Assembly (NCBI GenBank): GCA_041476545.1
Contig: JBGOTP010000368.1
Span: 1-5,036, forward strand
Length of the DNA: 5,036 bases
Direction: 5' to 3'
Origin: JBGOTP01 sp041476545
Lineage (GTDB): Bacteria; Acidobacteriota; Vicinamibacteria; Vicinamibacterales; CAVVIG01
Shown here piece after piece: positions 1-5,036 of the stretch. Position numbers and translations under genes: made by a program. The notes below the pieces were generated by a model. That model was given only the letters and a program-made list of their open reading frames with translations. It was not told where the DNA came from and made no database searches. Each line of letters begins with the position of its first letter. Position 1 is the stretch's first letter.

Positions 1-243
1 AATCTCAACGACGGCCTCATCGCGCTCAAGGACGGCAAGATGATCGTGCTGCGCGTGCCGTACCCGATGGGGTTCTACGCCAAGGGCCTCGACGGCCGCA
101 TCGACGATCCGAACGCGGGCTGGAAAGGGCGAGGACTGTGGGCGGCGGCGGGCGATCGCACGCCCTGGCTGAAGGAGGGCGGCAAGGGATCCACGCCGTT
201 TGCCGCGCACTTCCAGATGCGACCGGACCCGCTGGCGAAGTAG
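1..243 (+). CDS. C-terminal end of a secreted propeller-like protein (partial, paralogue of the right-edge gene)
   Basis: Frame 1 is open from the window edge to TAG at 241-243 and gives the last 80 residues of a longer protein; the start lies outside the window. The segment includes LRVPYPMGFYAKGLDGRIDD, NAGWKG, EGGKG and FQMRPDPLAK. It aligns without gaps to the last 80 residues of the minus-strand gene at the right edge, with 47 of 80 positions identical by eye, so the two are clear paralogues. From family recall, such proteins are large exported proteins of Acidobacteriota-type genomes, usually named for a carboxypeptidase-regulatory-like domain or a streptogramin-lyase (Vgb)-like beta-propeller. 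No catalytic function is established and none can be read from this tail. An internal ATG at 40 would give a 67-residue frame, but homology continues upstream of it, so it is not the start. The gene is followed directly by a perfect GC-rich hairpin. Confidence 0.85.
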   Translation, partial: NLNDGLIALKDGKMIVLRVPYPMGFYAKGLDGRIDDPNAGWKGRGLWAAAGDRTPWLKEGGKGSTPFAAHFQMRPDPLAK

Positions 244-265
244 GGCGGGTCCCTTCGGACCCGCC
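244..265 (+). terminator. GC-rich hairpin after the first gene, probable terminator
   Basis: GGCGGGTCC at 244-252 and GGACCCGCC at 257-265 form a perfect 9-bp stem with the 4-base loop CTTC, starting right after the stop codon. The T-run is weak (only TT, then CGC), so it does not meet the classic intrinsic-terminator pattern fully. It could end transcription or protect the 3' end of the upstream mRNA. It lies in the 53-bp gap before the metallo-beta-lactamase gene, so that gene may need its own promoter or depend on read-through. Confidence 0.6.
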
Positions 266-296
266 TTCGCAACAACCACGTTCCTGAGAGTGCGAG

Positions 297-1296
297 ATGA
301 AACACCGGATCGCGCTCGGGATGTTGATCGCGATCGGTGCGATGTCGATCGGCGCCTCGGCGCCACAAGCGCAGAGCGAGCCGCGCATCATCGCGGTCGA
401 CAGGGTGAAGGACAACCTGTACGTCCTCAGGGGCGGAGGCGGCCATACCGTCCTGTTCATCACGACCACAGGCCTCGTGATCGTGGATACGATGAATCCG
501 GGGTGGGGCCAGACGATTCTGGAGACGATCAAAACGCTGACCGACAAGCCGGTCACCGCGCTAATCAACACGCATGCACACGCCGATCACGTGAGCGGCA
601 ACGTCGTGTTCCCCGCGACGGTCGACATCATCGTGCAACGGAACACGAAGAAGAACATGCAGAAGATGACCCCCGACAGCACTGCGACCGCTCGCAGGCC
701 CGCGCGGACCATCTTCGAGGCGAACGGCGGACGGGGGCTTGCCACGCGGACGTTCAGGAACAGGATGACGCTCGGTAAGGGCGCCGACGAGATCGACCTG
801 TACTACTTCGGCCGCGGCCACACGAACAGCGACACCTGGGTGGTGTTCCCCGCCCTGGGCGTTGTCGACATGGGTGATCTCTTCCCGGACAAGACGATTC
901 CGTTGATCGATGCGAAGAACGGCGGCAGCGCCTACGACATCGGCGGCACCCTGGCGAAGGGTTACAACAAAATCAAGAACGTCGACGGACCTGAAGGAGT
1001 ACATCGCGTTCAACGAGGAATTCCTCGACGATATGTGGAGGGCGGAGCGAGCGGGAAAGACCGTCGACTGGCAGATCCCTGCGAAATATACGGGCTACAC
1101 ACCAGCGGACCCAATCCTGGTGAAGAACAACGCCGCGCTGGCGTACAAGGAAATCGTCGCAGCGAACCGCCTTTCGTACTTGACCCGGCTGCCGTTCGAA
1201 TCCGGCGACGTACCGCCGCCGACACCGCCGGCTGAAGGGGTTGCGCCGCCGACACCGCCACCAACGTCGTCGCCGTCGCCCGAGCCGGAACCGTGA
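297..1296 (+). pseudogene. Exported metallo-beta-lactamase-fold hydrolase, frame-disrupted with an internal deletion
   Basis: The ATG at 297 opens a frame with a signal peptide (residues 1 to about 25, a basic start then a hydrophobic stretch ending SAPQAQ). The MBL core follows: an HxHxDH motif in NTHAHADHVSGN (H93, H95, D97, H98), then H175 in GRGHTNSD and D194 in MGDLF. These are five or six of the usual di-metal ligands of a periplasmic MBL-fold hydrolase; the substrate is unknown. Homology runs in frame 3 up to IKNVD (about 986) and resumes in frame 1 at DLKEYIAFNEEF (from 988), ending at TGA 1294-1296. Relatives normally have about 13-15 residues between these points, including a GHS/GHG histidine that serves as the last metal ligand; that segment is absent here. 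A net loss of 3n+2 bases explains both the frame change and the gap. The frame-1 tail ends in an unusual proline-rich stretch. In frame 3 the reading continues to 1235 with nonsense-like sequence. This is either a decayed gene or an assembly error; the family call is firm. Confidence 0.8.
1215..1259 (+). repeat. Short direct repeat encoding a proline-rich tail
   Basis: The 15-mer GCCGCCGACACCGCC occurs at 1215-1229 and again at 1245-1259, a spacing of exactly 30 bp. In the resumed frame of the hydrolase gene it encodes two PPTPP-type units, within a tail that is mostly Pro, Ser, Thr and Glu and ends PSPEPEP. The 30-bp spacing keeps the frame, as expected from tandem duplication followed by divergence of the intervening part. 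Confidence 0.6.
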
Positions 1297-1304
1297 CGAC
1301 GCGA

Positions 1305-1336
1305 AGCCGACCGTAGTCGGGGGACCGACGACGGCT
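1305..1336. terminator. Hairpin-rich convergent gap, possible bidirectional terminator
   Basis: The 39-bp gap between the two convergent stop codons (TGA 1294-1296 on the plus strand, TAA at 1336-1338 on the minus strand) contains CCGAC at 1307-1311 pairing with GTCGG at 1316-1320 over a 4-base loop. Alternatively AGCCG (1305-1309) plus GTCGG (1316-1320) pair with CCGAC (1325-1329) plus CGGCT (1332-1336) in a larger stem with an internal bulge. There is no clear T-run on either side. The position suits termination of both genes, but the structure is only moderately convincing. Confidence 0.35.
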
Positions 1337-3528
1337 TACTTACACACCCACCCCGAGATATCTGGCCGTGTGTCGTGGCACGGCGCGACCTCAGGTGGCG
1401 CGTCGAGAGAGTAGTAGACGGTGAAGTCGTCGCCGGGCTTGGCGTTGTAGCCGGTGATCTGGATCGGATCGCGGCGCTCCGAATCACCGGGCGCCATCCG
1501 GTAGTTCATCGAGATCGCGGCCGGCGGAGTCGTCACACTTCGCGGCACGTCGAGGGGCGCGAAGACCGCGTTCTGTACAGCCGCGTGCTTCACGGCCAGG
1601 GCCGACTCGGCGTCGGCCGAGTACCCTGCCGCCACGACCACGCCGATGTAATCGCGGAAGTAGCCGCGCTCAATCACGGCTGACCCGTCGCCGCGGCCAG
1701 GCTCGAGCAGCGGGTGGCCGGGGTAGAACGGGCTCCCCACTCCTACGCGCATCCCCTGGATATTGGCATCCCTGACGATCACGCTCTTCGCCACGTAGTT
1801 CGAGAACCAGACGCCCACAGGATTCTCGAGATCGCTGGTGAGAATCGACGTGTCGCCGCGCACCGTGATGCGGTCGACGATCATGCTGTCGGTCGGCGCC
1901 GCGATAACGCCCTGGCGTGATGGATGCCAGACACGGAAGCCCGTCATCACGCCGTTCCAGCCCCATGCCGCGCCGGCTTGCATCGCGCCGTACGCCTCGT
2001 TGTTCGCAAACTCCAGCACCGGCGAGCGGGTGGTATCGAGCGCGACGGTCTGGCTGTCCACCGTGAGATCGGCCCCCTTGAACGCGGGAATGCGAACGGT
2101 GCCGAGCGAGCCGGCAGCCAGCCCGAAACCGACCGCGTCCGCGTTGGCCGCCACGTTGTTGCGGACGTAGTTGTTGGGACCGCGGAACCAGAACGCGTTG
2201 CCCTCGCCGCCCGGATCCGGCGCAGGGCCCCCATAGCCGCTGCGCGGCGCGAAATCACCTGAGCCCCTGGATCGCATCGCGAAGTTGTGGTCGAACACAT
2301 TGAACGTCTCGGTCCCGTCCTCGGTCACGATGCCGGAGCCCGCGGTGTTGTACACGACGTTGTCCTGGATCAGGCCGTAGTGGCTGTTATGGACCGTGAC
2401 TCCCCACTTCGGCGCCCCGTCAACCGAATTGCCGATCAGCGTGAACTGATATCCGTTCGCCGGCCCCACGCGCGGGCCGAAGTCGTGATGGAAATGAATC
2501 GCGTAGCGCCCGATCTGGTTCTCTCCCAGCTTGACCACGCGACCCGCGTCATCGAAAACGGTATTGTCGAGCGGACCCATCATCGTGCGTCCCATGTCGC
2601 GCACCTCGACGTACCGCAGATCGACGTCCGCACGCGACATGAAGATGGTGTGGCCTCGCGTGCCCGCCGGGTTCTCCGAACGGATGACGACATTGCGTGT
2701 GATGTTTCCGGCGTGCGGCAGGAACTCCAGCGTGCCGTCCGGCGTTCGTGCTCCGTTGTGGTCGTACCTCAAGGCTGACTGCAGCCCGACGCGGTTGCCG
2801 GACACCGATGCGATCCGGAGCTTCTCGTCGCGCGAAGCGAAGTTGGCGCCCCGTTCGCCTTCGCGCAGCTGCCGCGTGTCGGGAATGACGATGTCGTCGC
2901 CAGCCGCCCATCCCGTCGCCGTACCTTCGAGCACGAGTGTCGTCTGGCCAGCCAACGGCTCTGCGGCCAGCCGTAGGAAGGTGGGCGCCTTGACCGCGCC
3001 GTGCATCCTGACTTTGCCGAGTCCTTGAATGCCGGTTCCGATTTGCGCCGGATCAAGCCGGCCGTCGATGGGTTGATCCGCGATGATGATTTCGGCGGTG
3101 ACGTCCTTCGACACCGGCTTGGCTTCCGTTCCAACCTCGAGGAAGCCTTCCTCCATGACGGTGAGGTTGGCGACCTTCATTCGCGTCCTGATGTCGGTCC
3201 TGAAACCGAGATGTCCGTCCAGCTCGATGCAGTCAAGCCGTGCATCGCTGGCGAGGTCGTAGACGACATCGTGGCCGGCAACGATGCGAACCCTGTCGCC
3301 GGCGCCAGGCACCCTTTTCTCTGACCACGTTTGAGGATCGGACCACGCGCCGCTCGCCGTGCTCGTGAGGCTGGGATCCGCACAGAAGTAGGGGACACCC
3401 TGGGGAACGCCGCTCATGGCAGCGGTGTGATCGTGCGCAATCTGAGCGGTTGCGGGCGTCACGAGGCACGCGAGACCTACCACCGTGACCATGTTGCGGA
3501 CGAGGGACCGAGCGATCCTTGCCGGCAC
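1336..3528 (-). CDS. Secreted G8-domain right-handed beta-helix protein, CEMIP/TMEM2-like
   Basis: This gene encodes 730 residues from GTG at 3526-3528. That start is chosen because a perfect Shine-Dalgarno AAGGAGGT (3533-3540) lies 4 bases upstream; a GTG 11 codons earlier (3559-3561) lacks support. Residues 1-28 form a signal peptide (RIAR, a hydrophobic core, then TATA cut before Q29). Residues about 60-170 look like a G8 domain: GAWSDPQTW, VPGAGDRVRI, then strand-rich sequence with conserved glycines. A parallel beta-helix follows, containing GRYAIHFHH (residues 340-348), GVTVHNSHYGLIQDN, a TEDGTE turn and FDHN. This order of motifs matches the animal CEMIP and TMEM2 proteins, known for hyaluronan degradation, and fibrocystin-type proteins. 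C49, C100, C717 and C729 could form disulfides outside the cytoplasm. The likely role is binding or cleaving an extracellular polysaccharide; hyaluronan specificity is not implied. The frame is intact. The gene is divergent from the cytochrome c gene and convergent with the hydrolase gene. Confidence 0.88.
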   Translation of the reverse strand: MPARIARSLVRNMVTVVGLACLVTPATAQIAHDHTAAMSGVPQGVPYFCADPSLTSTASGAWSDPQTWSEKRVPGAGDRVRIVAGHDVVYDLASDARLDCIELDGHLGFRTDIRTRMKVANLTVMEEGFLEVGTEAKPVSKDVTAEIIIADQPIDGRLDPAQIGTGIQGLGKVRMHGAVKAPTFLRLAAEPLAGQTTLVLEGTATGWAAGDDIVIPDTRQLREGERGANFASRDEKLRIASVSGNRVGLQSALRYDHNGARTPDGTLEFLPHAGNITRNVVIRSENPAGTRGHTIFMSRADVDLRYVEVRDMGRTMMGPLDNTVFDDAGRVVKLGENQIGRYAIHFHHDFGPRVGPANGYQFTLIGNSVDGAPKWGVTVHNSHYGLIQDNVVYNTAGSGIVTEDGTETFNVFDHNFAMRSRGSGDFAPRSGYGGPAPDPGGEGNAFWFRGPNNYVRNNVAANADAVGFGLAAGSLGTVRIPAFKGADLTVDSQTVALDTTRSPVLEFANNEAYGAMQAGAAWGWNGVMTGFRVWHPSRQGVIAAPTDSMIVDRITVRGDTSILTSDLENPVGVWFSNYVAKSVIVRDANIQGMRVGVGSPFYPGHPLLEPGRGDGSAVIERGYFRDYIGVVVAAGYSADAESALAVKHAAVQNAVFAPLDVPRSVTTPPAAISMNYRMAPGDSERRDPIQITGYNAKPGDDFTVYYSLDAPPEVAPCHDTRPDISGWVCK

Positions 3529-3532
3529 GAGC

Positions 3533-3540
3533 ACCTCCTT
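3533..3540 (-). promoter_or_regulatory. Strong ribosome binding site that fixes the start of the G8 protein
   Basis: On the minus strand the sequence reads AAGGAGGT, GCTC, GTG. This is a full match to the anti-Shine-Dalgarno core with a 4-base spacer to the GTG at 3526-3528. It excludes the longer GTG-initiated frame from 3561, whose extra 11 codons would run through the ribosome binding site itself. Confidence 0.85.
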
Positions 3541-3567
3541 GCGAATGCGCGAATATAGCACGACAAT
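3539..3567 (+). promoter_or_regulatory. Candidate promoter for the cytochrome c gene
   Basis: TTGCGA (3539-3544) and GACAAT (3562-3567) are separated by 17 bases, each with 4 of 6 matches to the sigma-70 consensus. The start of transcription would fall near 3574, giving a leader of about 29 bases. It overlaps the candidate promoter of the divergent gene, so the two could compete. The match is weak. Confidence 0.3.
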
Positions 3568-3579
3568 GAGCCTCGTCCA
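3552..3579 (-). promoter_or_regulatory. Candidate promoter for the G8 protein gene
   Basis: On the minus strand TGGACG (3574-3579, 4 of 6 matches to the -35 consensus) is separated by 16 bases from TATATT (3552-3557, 5 of 6 matches to -10). Transcription would begin near 3545, just ahead of the Shine-Dalgarno sequence, leaving a very short leader. The match is by eye, and sigma-70-like promoters are assumed for an organism whose consensus is not known. Confidence 0.4.
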
Positions 3580-3589
3580 TTACCCTGAC

Positions 3590-3594
3590 AGGAG
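3590..3594 (+). promoter_or_regulatory. Ribosome binding site of the cytochrome c gene
   Basis: AGGAG lies 8 bases ahead of the GTG at 3603-3605. It supports that GTG as the start; the frame then begins at once with a signal peptide, and no ATG alternative precedes the CxxCH motif. Confidence 0.7.
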
Positions 3595-3602
3595 CAAATC
3601 GC

Positions 3603-4004
3603 GTGAATTCACGTCTTTTTCGAACGATCATCGCGGCGCTCGTGCTCGCATGTCTCGGGCGCATCGTCATCGCGGCACAGGGGAATCCCGAAGCGGCGAA
3701 GGTCAAGAACCCGGTGGCCGCCACGCCGGAATCCGTCGCGGCGGGAAAACAGACCTTTCAGCGGAATTGCGCGCCGTGCCACGGCTCGACTGCCGAAGGT
3801 GGGGCGGGAAACGATCTGATTCCAGCCGCGCCGAATCTCACCGATGACAAATGGGACCATGGCTCGACCGAGGGTGAGATCTTCGACGCCATCAAGAACG
3901 GAGTGGCGCCGGAGTTCAACATGGTTCCGTGGAAGGATCAGCTGAAGGATCCGGAGATCTGGAATGTTGTGAACTACCTGGGATCGATCGCGAAGAAGAA
4001 GTAG
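3603..4004 (+). CDS. Periplasmic class I c-type cytochrome
   Basis: The gene encodes 133 residues starting at GTG 3603 and ending in TAG 4002-4004. Residues 1-25 are a signal peptide (NSRLFR, hydrophobic core, IVIAA). After a linker rich in Ala and Pro comes AAGKQTFQRNCAPCHG with the heme-binding CAPCH at residues 56-60, where the two cysteines attach heme c and H60 is the proximal ligand. M107 in FNMVPWKD is the likely distal methionine, followed by the C-terminal helix DPEIWNVVNYLGSI typical of small monoheme cytochromes of the cbb3/c555-like class. It would carry single electrons in the periplasm, as a soluble protein or anchored by an uncleaved signal. It is divergent from the G8 protein gene with 74 bp between start codons, and convergent with the propeller-like gene on its right. 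Its redox partners cannot be named from this window. Confidence 0.93.
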   Translation: MNSRLFRTIIAALVLACLGRIVIAAQGNPEAAKVKNPVAATPESVAAGKQTFQRNCAPCHGSTAEGGAGNDLIPAAPNLTDDKWDHGSTEGEIFDAIKNGVAPEFNMVPWKDQLKDPEIWNVVNYLGSIAKKK

Positions 4005-4070
4005 GGATTAGGGGTTGGGGATTGGAAATTTCCAACCCCCGAATCCCCAATCCCCAATCCCCAATCCCTA
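4002..4070. repeat. Inverted GGGGATT heptamer array between convergent genes; likely bidirectional terminator
   Basis: The convergent gap is built from heptamers. The right arm has AATCCCC at 4042-4048, 4049-4055 and 4056-4062, then AATCCCT at 4063-4069. The left arm has the complementary GGGATTA, GGGGTT and GGGGATT (4004-4023). The centre TTGGAAATTTCCAA (4022-4035) is a perfect 14-bp palindrome. Each arm begins with TAGGGATT, whose TAG is the stop codon of the flanking gene, so both coding ends lie inside the repeat. A transcript from either side could fold into a long imperfect hairpin, suiting transcription termination. On the minus strand five G-runs separated by three- or four-base loops also fit a G-quadruplex pattern. 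Similar GGGGATT runs are recalled from intergenic regions of other GC-rich bacteria, but no named family is claimed. Confidence 0.75.
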
Positions 4071-5036
4071 TTTCGCGAGCGGGTTGGGTCGCATCTGGAA
4101 CTTCACGAGCTTGCTCGTGTTCCCTTTGCCCCCCTCGACGTGGAATGGCGCTCGCGTCGAGTAGGGGGTATAGACTGCCTTACCCTTCCAGCCGGCATTG
4201 GCATCGTCGATTCGCCCGTCCACGCCTTTCGCAAAGTAACCCATCGGATACGGCACACGAAGCGTCAGGAACCTTCCGTCCACAAACGCCAGCAGTCCCT
4301 CAGACAGGTTGCCCGTGGCAAGCGGCACGTCCTTGCCGACGCCGAGCATGTCGAACCGATCGACGAAGTCGTAGTACGCCGAGTCGGAGCTGGCTGTATC
4401 GACCGCCCCCTTGTAGTTCGGGCCCGGCAACGGATAGAGCGCCCAGCCCTCCGCGCAGTGCTGCCCCGTCGCGGCGGTTGGGCCGTTCAGCGGACTCTTG
4501 CACTTACTGCGGTCGAAGCTCGCGAGATGTCCGCTCGAGAGCACCGTCCAGACGACACCCTTGCTGTCGACGTCCATGCCGCGAGGCGCGAAGCCTTGCA
4601 CCGGCGCCTTCGGGTTGTTCCACGGCACCTCGTAGTATTCGGAAAGTGCGGTCTCTGGCGGGTGAGATCCGGGGATGAAACGAACAAGCGCGCCCGGCAT
4701 CCCCTGGACCGTTCCCCAGACCGAGCCATCCGGCGCCGGCGAGTCGCCGTAGTACTGCACGTTGAGCCGCTTGTCCTTGGTTGGATCCACCGGCTGATTC
4801 GGTTCTGTGTAGGCGTCGCGCTTCCCGTTCCCGTTGTAGTCGAGGACGAACGCGCTCCAGCCCTGCGCCTGCCTCTCGTCGTGCGTCTTGTCCCAAATTC
4901 TCGTGTCGAACCAGCCCTCGACGCCGGCGGGGCCGAACGATGACCACAGCACCTCGTTGTCGTCGAAATTCACGTGCCCCCACGTGAAGCAGGTGTCGAT
5001 CGTCGTGGTCTCTTAGGATTTCGGATCGTAGAGCTC
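4068..5036 (-). CDS. C-terminal part of a secreted propeller-like protein, partial and interrupted by an in-frame TAA
   Basis: The minus-strand frame runs from the right edge to TAG at 4068-4070. From 5012 down it is open for 314 codons. Conserved stretches include IDTCFTWGHVNF, DYNGNGKRD (4815-4841, a DxNxNGxxD calcium-loop-like motif), EVPWNNPKAPVQGFAPRGMD, two cysteines in SKCKSPLNG and GQHCAEGW, and the tail FQMRPNPLAK. The last 80 residues are about 59% identical to the gene at the left edge. The repeated DGSVWGTVQG and KGVVWTVLSSG stretches resemble blades of a Vgb-type beta-propeller. Upstream, ELYDPKS is followed by TAA (5013-5015) and then ETTTIDTCF in the same frame; this reads as one protein with a nonsense codon in place of a sense codon. 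The GTG at 4971-4973 lies inside the conserved region and has no reason to be the true start. The enzyme activity, if any, is unknown. Confidence 0.8.
5013..5015 (-). other. In-frame TAA inside the propeller-like gene
   Basis: On the minus strand codons from 5034-5036 downward read E L Y D P K S, stop, E T T T I D T C F. Family members, as recalled, have a continuous segment of the form ELYDPK...IDTCF here, so the frame is the same on both sides of the stop. One base change from a Lys (AAA), Gln (CAA) or Glu (GAA) codon would create this TAA. No shift of frame is needed, which points to a point mutation or a base-call error. Confidence 0.7.

Noticed and set aside
26..571. Long minus-strand open frame opposite the left gene and the hydrolase
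   Set aside because: It is a GC-rich shadow frame rich in Arg, Pro and Ser with no recognisable domain, and it lies opposite sequence with clear homology on the plus strand.
960..1000. Programmed ribosomal frameshift in the hydrolase gene
   Set aside because: A programmed shift would leave the protein complete, but here a segment with a needed histidine is also absent. There is no clear slippery heptamer with a following structure at the junction.
297..1296. True beta-lactamase (carbapenemase)
   Set aside because: The HxHxDH motif is shared by the whole superfamily. The GRGHTNSD context and the wider sequence match exported MBL-fold hydrolases of unknown substrate, and the final ligand segment is missing.
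3529..3561. Longer N-terminus of the G8 protein from GTG at 3559-3561
   Set aside because: The extra 11 codons run through a perfect Shine-Dalgarno sequence and place charged residues ahead of an otherwise normal signal peptide.
4042..4069. CRISPR array from the short tandem units
   Set aside because: The units are 7-bp tandem repeats with no spacers, and no cas gene is present.
4140..4943. Long plus-strand open frame opposite the right-edge gene
   Set aside because: It is Arg- and Val-rich with no domain, and it mirrors a minus-strand gene supported by a paralogue.
4971..4973. GTG as the start of the right-edge gene
   Set aside because: Family-like sequence (IDTCFTWGH) continues upstream in the same frame and there is no signal peptide after this GTG, so it is an internal valine codon.
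5013..5015. Recoded stop codon (selenocysteine, pyrrolysine or read-through) in the right-edge gene
   Set aside because: The codon is TAA, which is not used for selenocysteine or pyrrolysine, and neighbouring genes use TAA and TAG as ordinary stops. A point mutation or sequencing error is simpler.
4068..5036. Virginiamycin B lyase (antibiotic resistance) function
   Set aside because: The likeness is to the propeller fold only. The catalytic residues of Vgb cannot be identified here, and the conserved tail is specific to a different, uncharacterised family.

Overview
This window is a GC-rich stretch of bacterial DNA carrying mostly exported proteins. It holds five genes or gene pieces. The protein types resemble those common in soil Acidobacteriota, particularly Vicinamibacteria-like metagenome genomes: a beta-propeller/carboxypeptidase-regulatory-like secreted protein, an exported metallo-beta-lactamase-fold protein, a G8-domain beta-helix protein and a small cytochrome c. 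That taxonomic guess rests on recall of these families and is only moderately secure. No RNA gene, transposase, integrase or CRISPR array is visible.

Layout from left to right. (1) Positions 1-243 (+) are the C-terminal 80 residues of a large secreted protein, followed by a strong GC hairpin. (2) Positions 297-1296 (+) are an exported metallo-beta-lactamase-fold hydrolase gene. It changes reading frame near 984-990, where the segment expected to carry the last metal-binding histidine is missing. (3) Positions 1336-3528 (-) are an intact 730-residue secreted protein with a signal peptide, a G8 domain and a right-handed beta-helix of the CEMIP/TMEM2 type. (4) Positions 3603-4004 (+) are a periplasmic class I cytochrome c, divergent from gene 3 across a 74-bp promoter region. 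(5) Positions 4068-5036 (-) are the C-terminal part of a paralogue of gene 1, running off the right edge and interrupted by an in-frame TAA near that edge.

Genes 4 and 5 converge on an inverted array of GGGGATT heptamers in which both stop codons are embedded. Genes 2 and 3 converge on a short hairpin-rich gap of 39 bp.

All products whose N-termini can be seen have signal peptides, so the region looks like an envelope or secreted-function locus. The cytochrome and the two propeller-like paralogues may belong to one periplasmic process, but nothing in the window proves this. The most notable points are the bacterial CEMIP-like protein, the two disrupted genes within 5 kb (real decay or assembly error), the heptamer repeat with G-quadruplex potential, and the paralogous pair in inverted orientation at the two ends.
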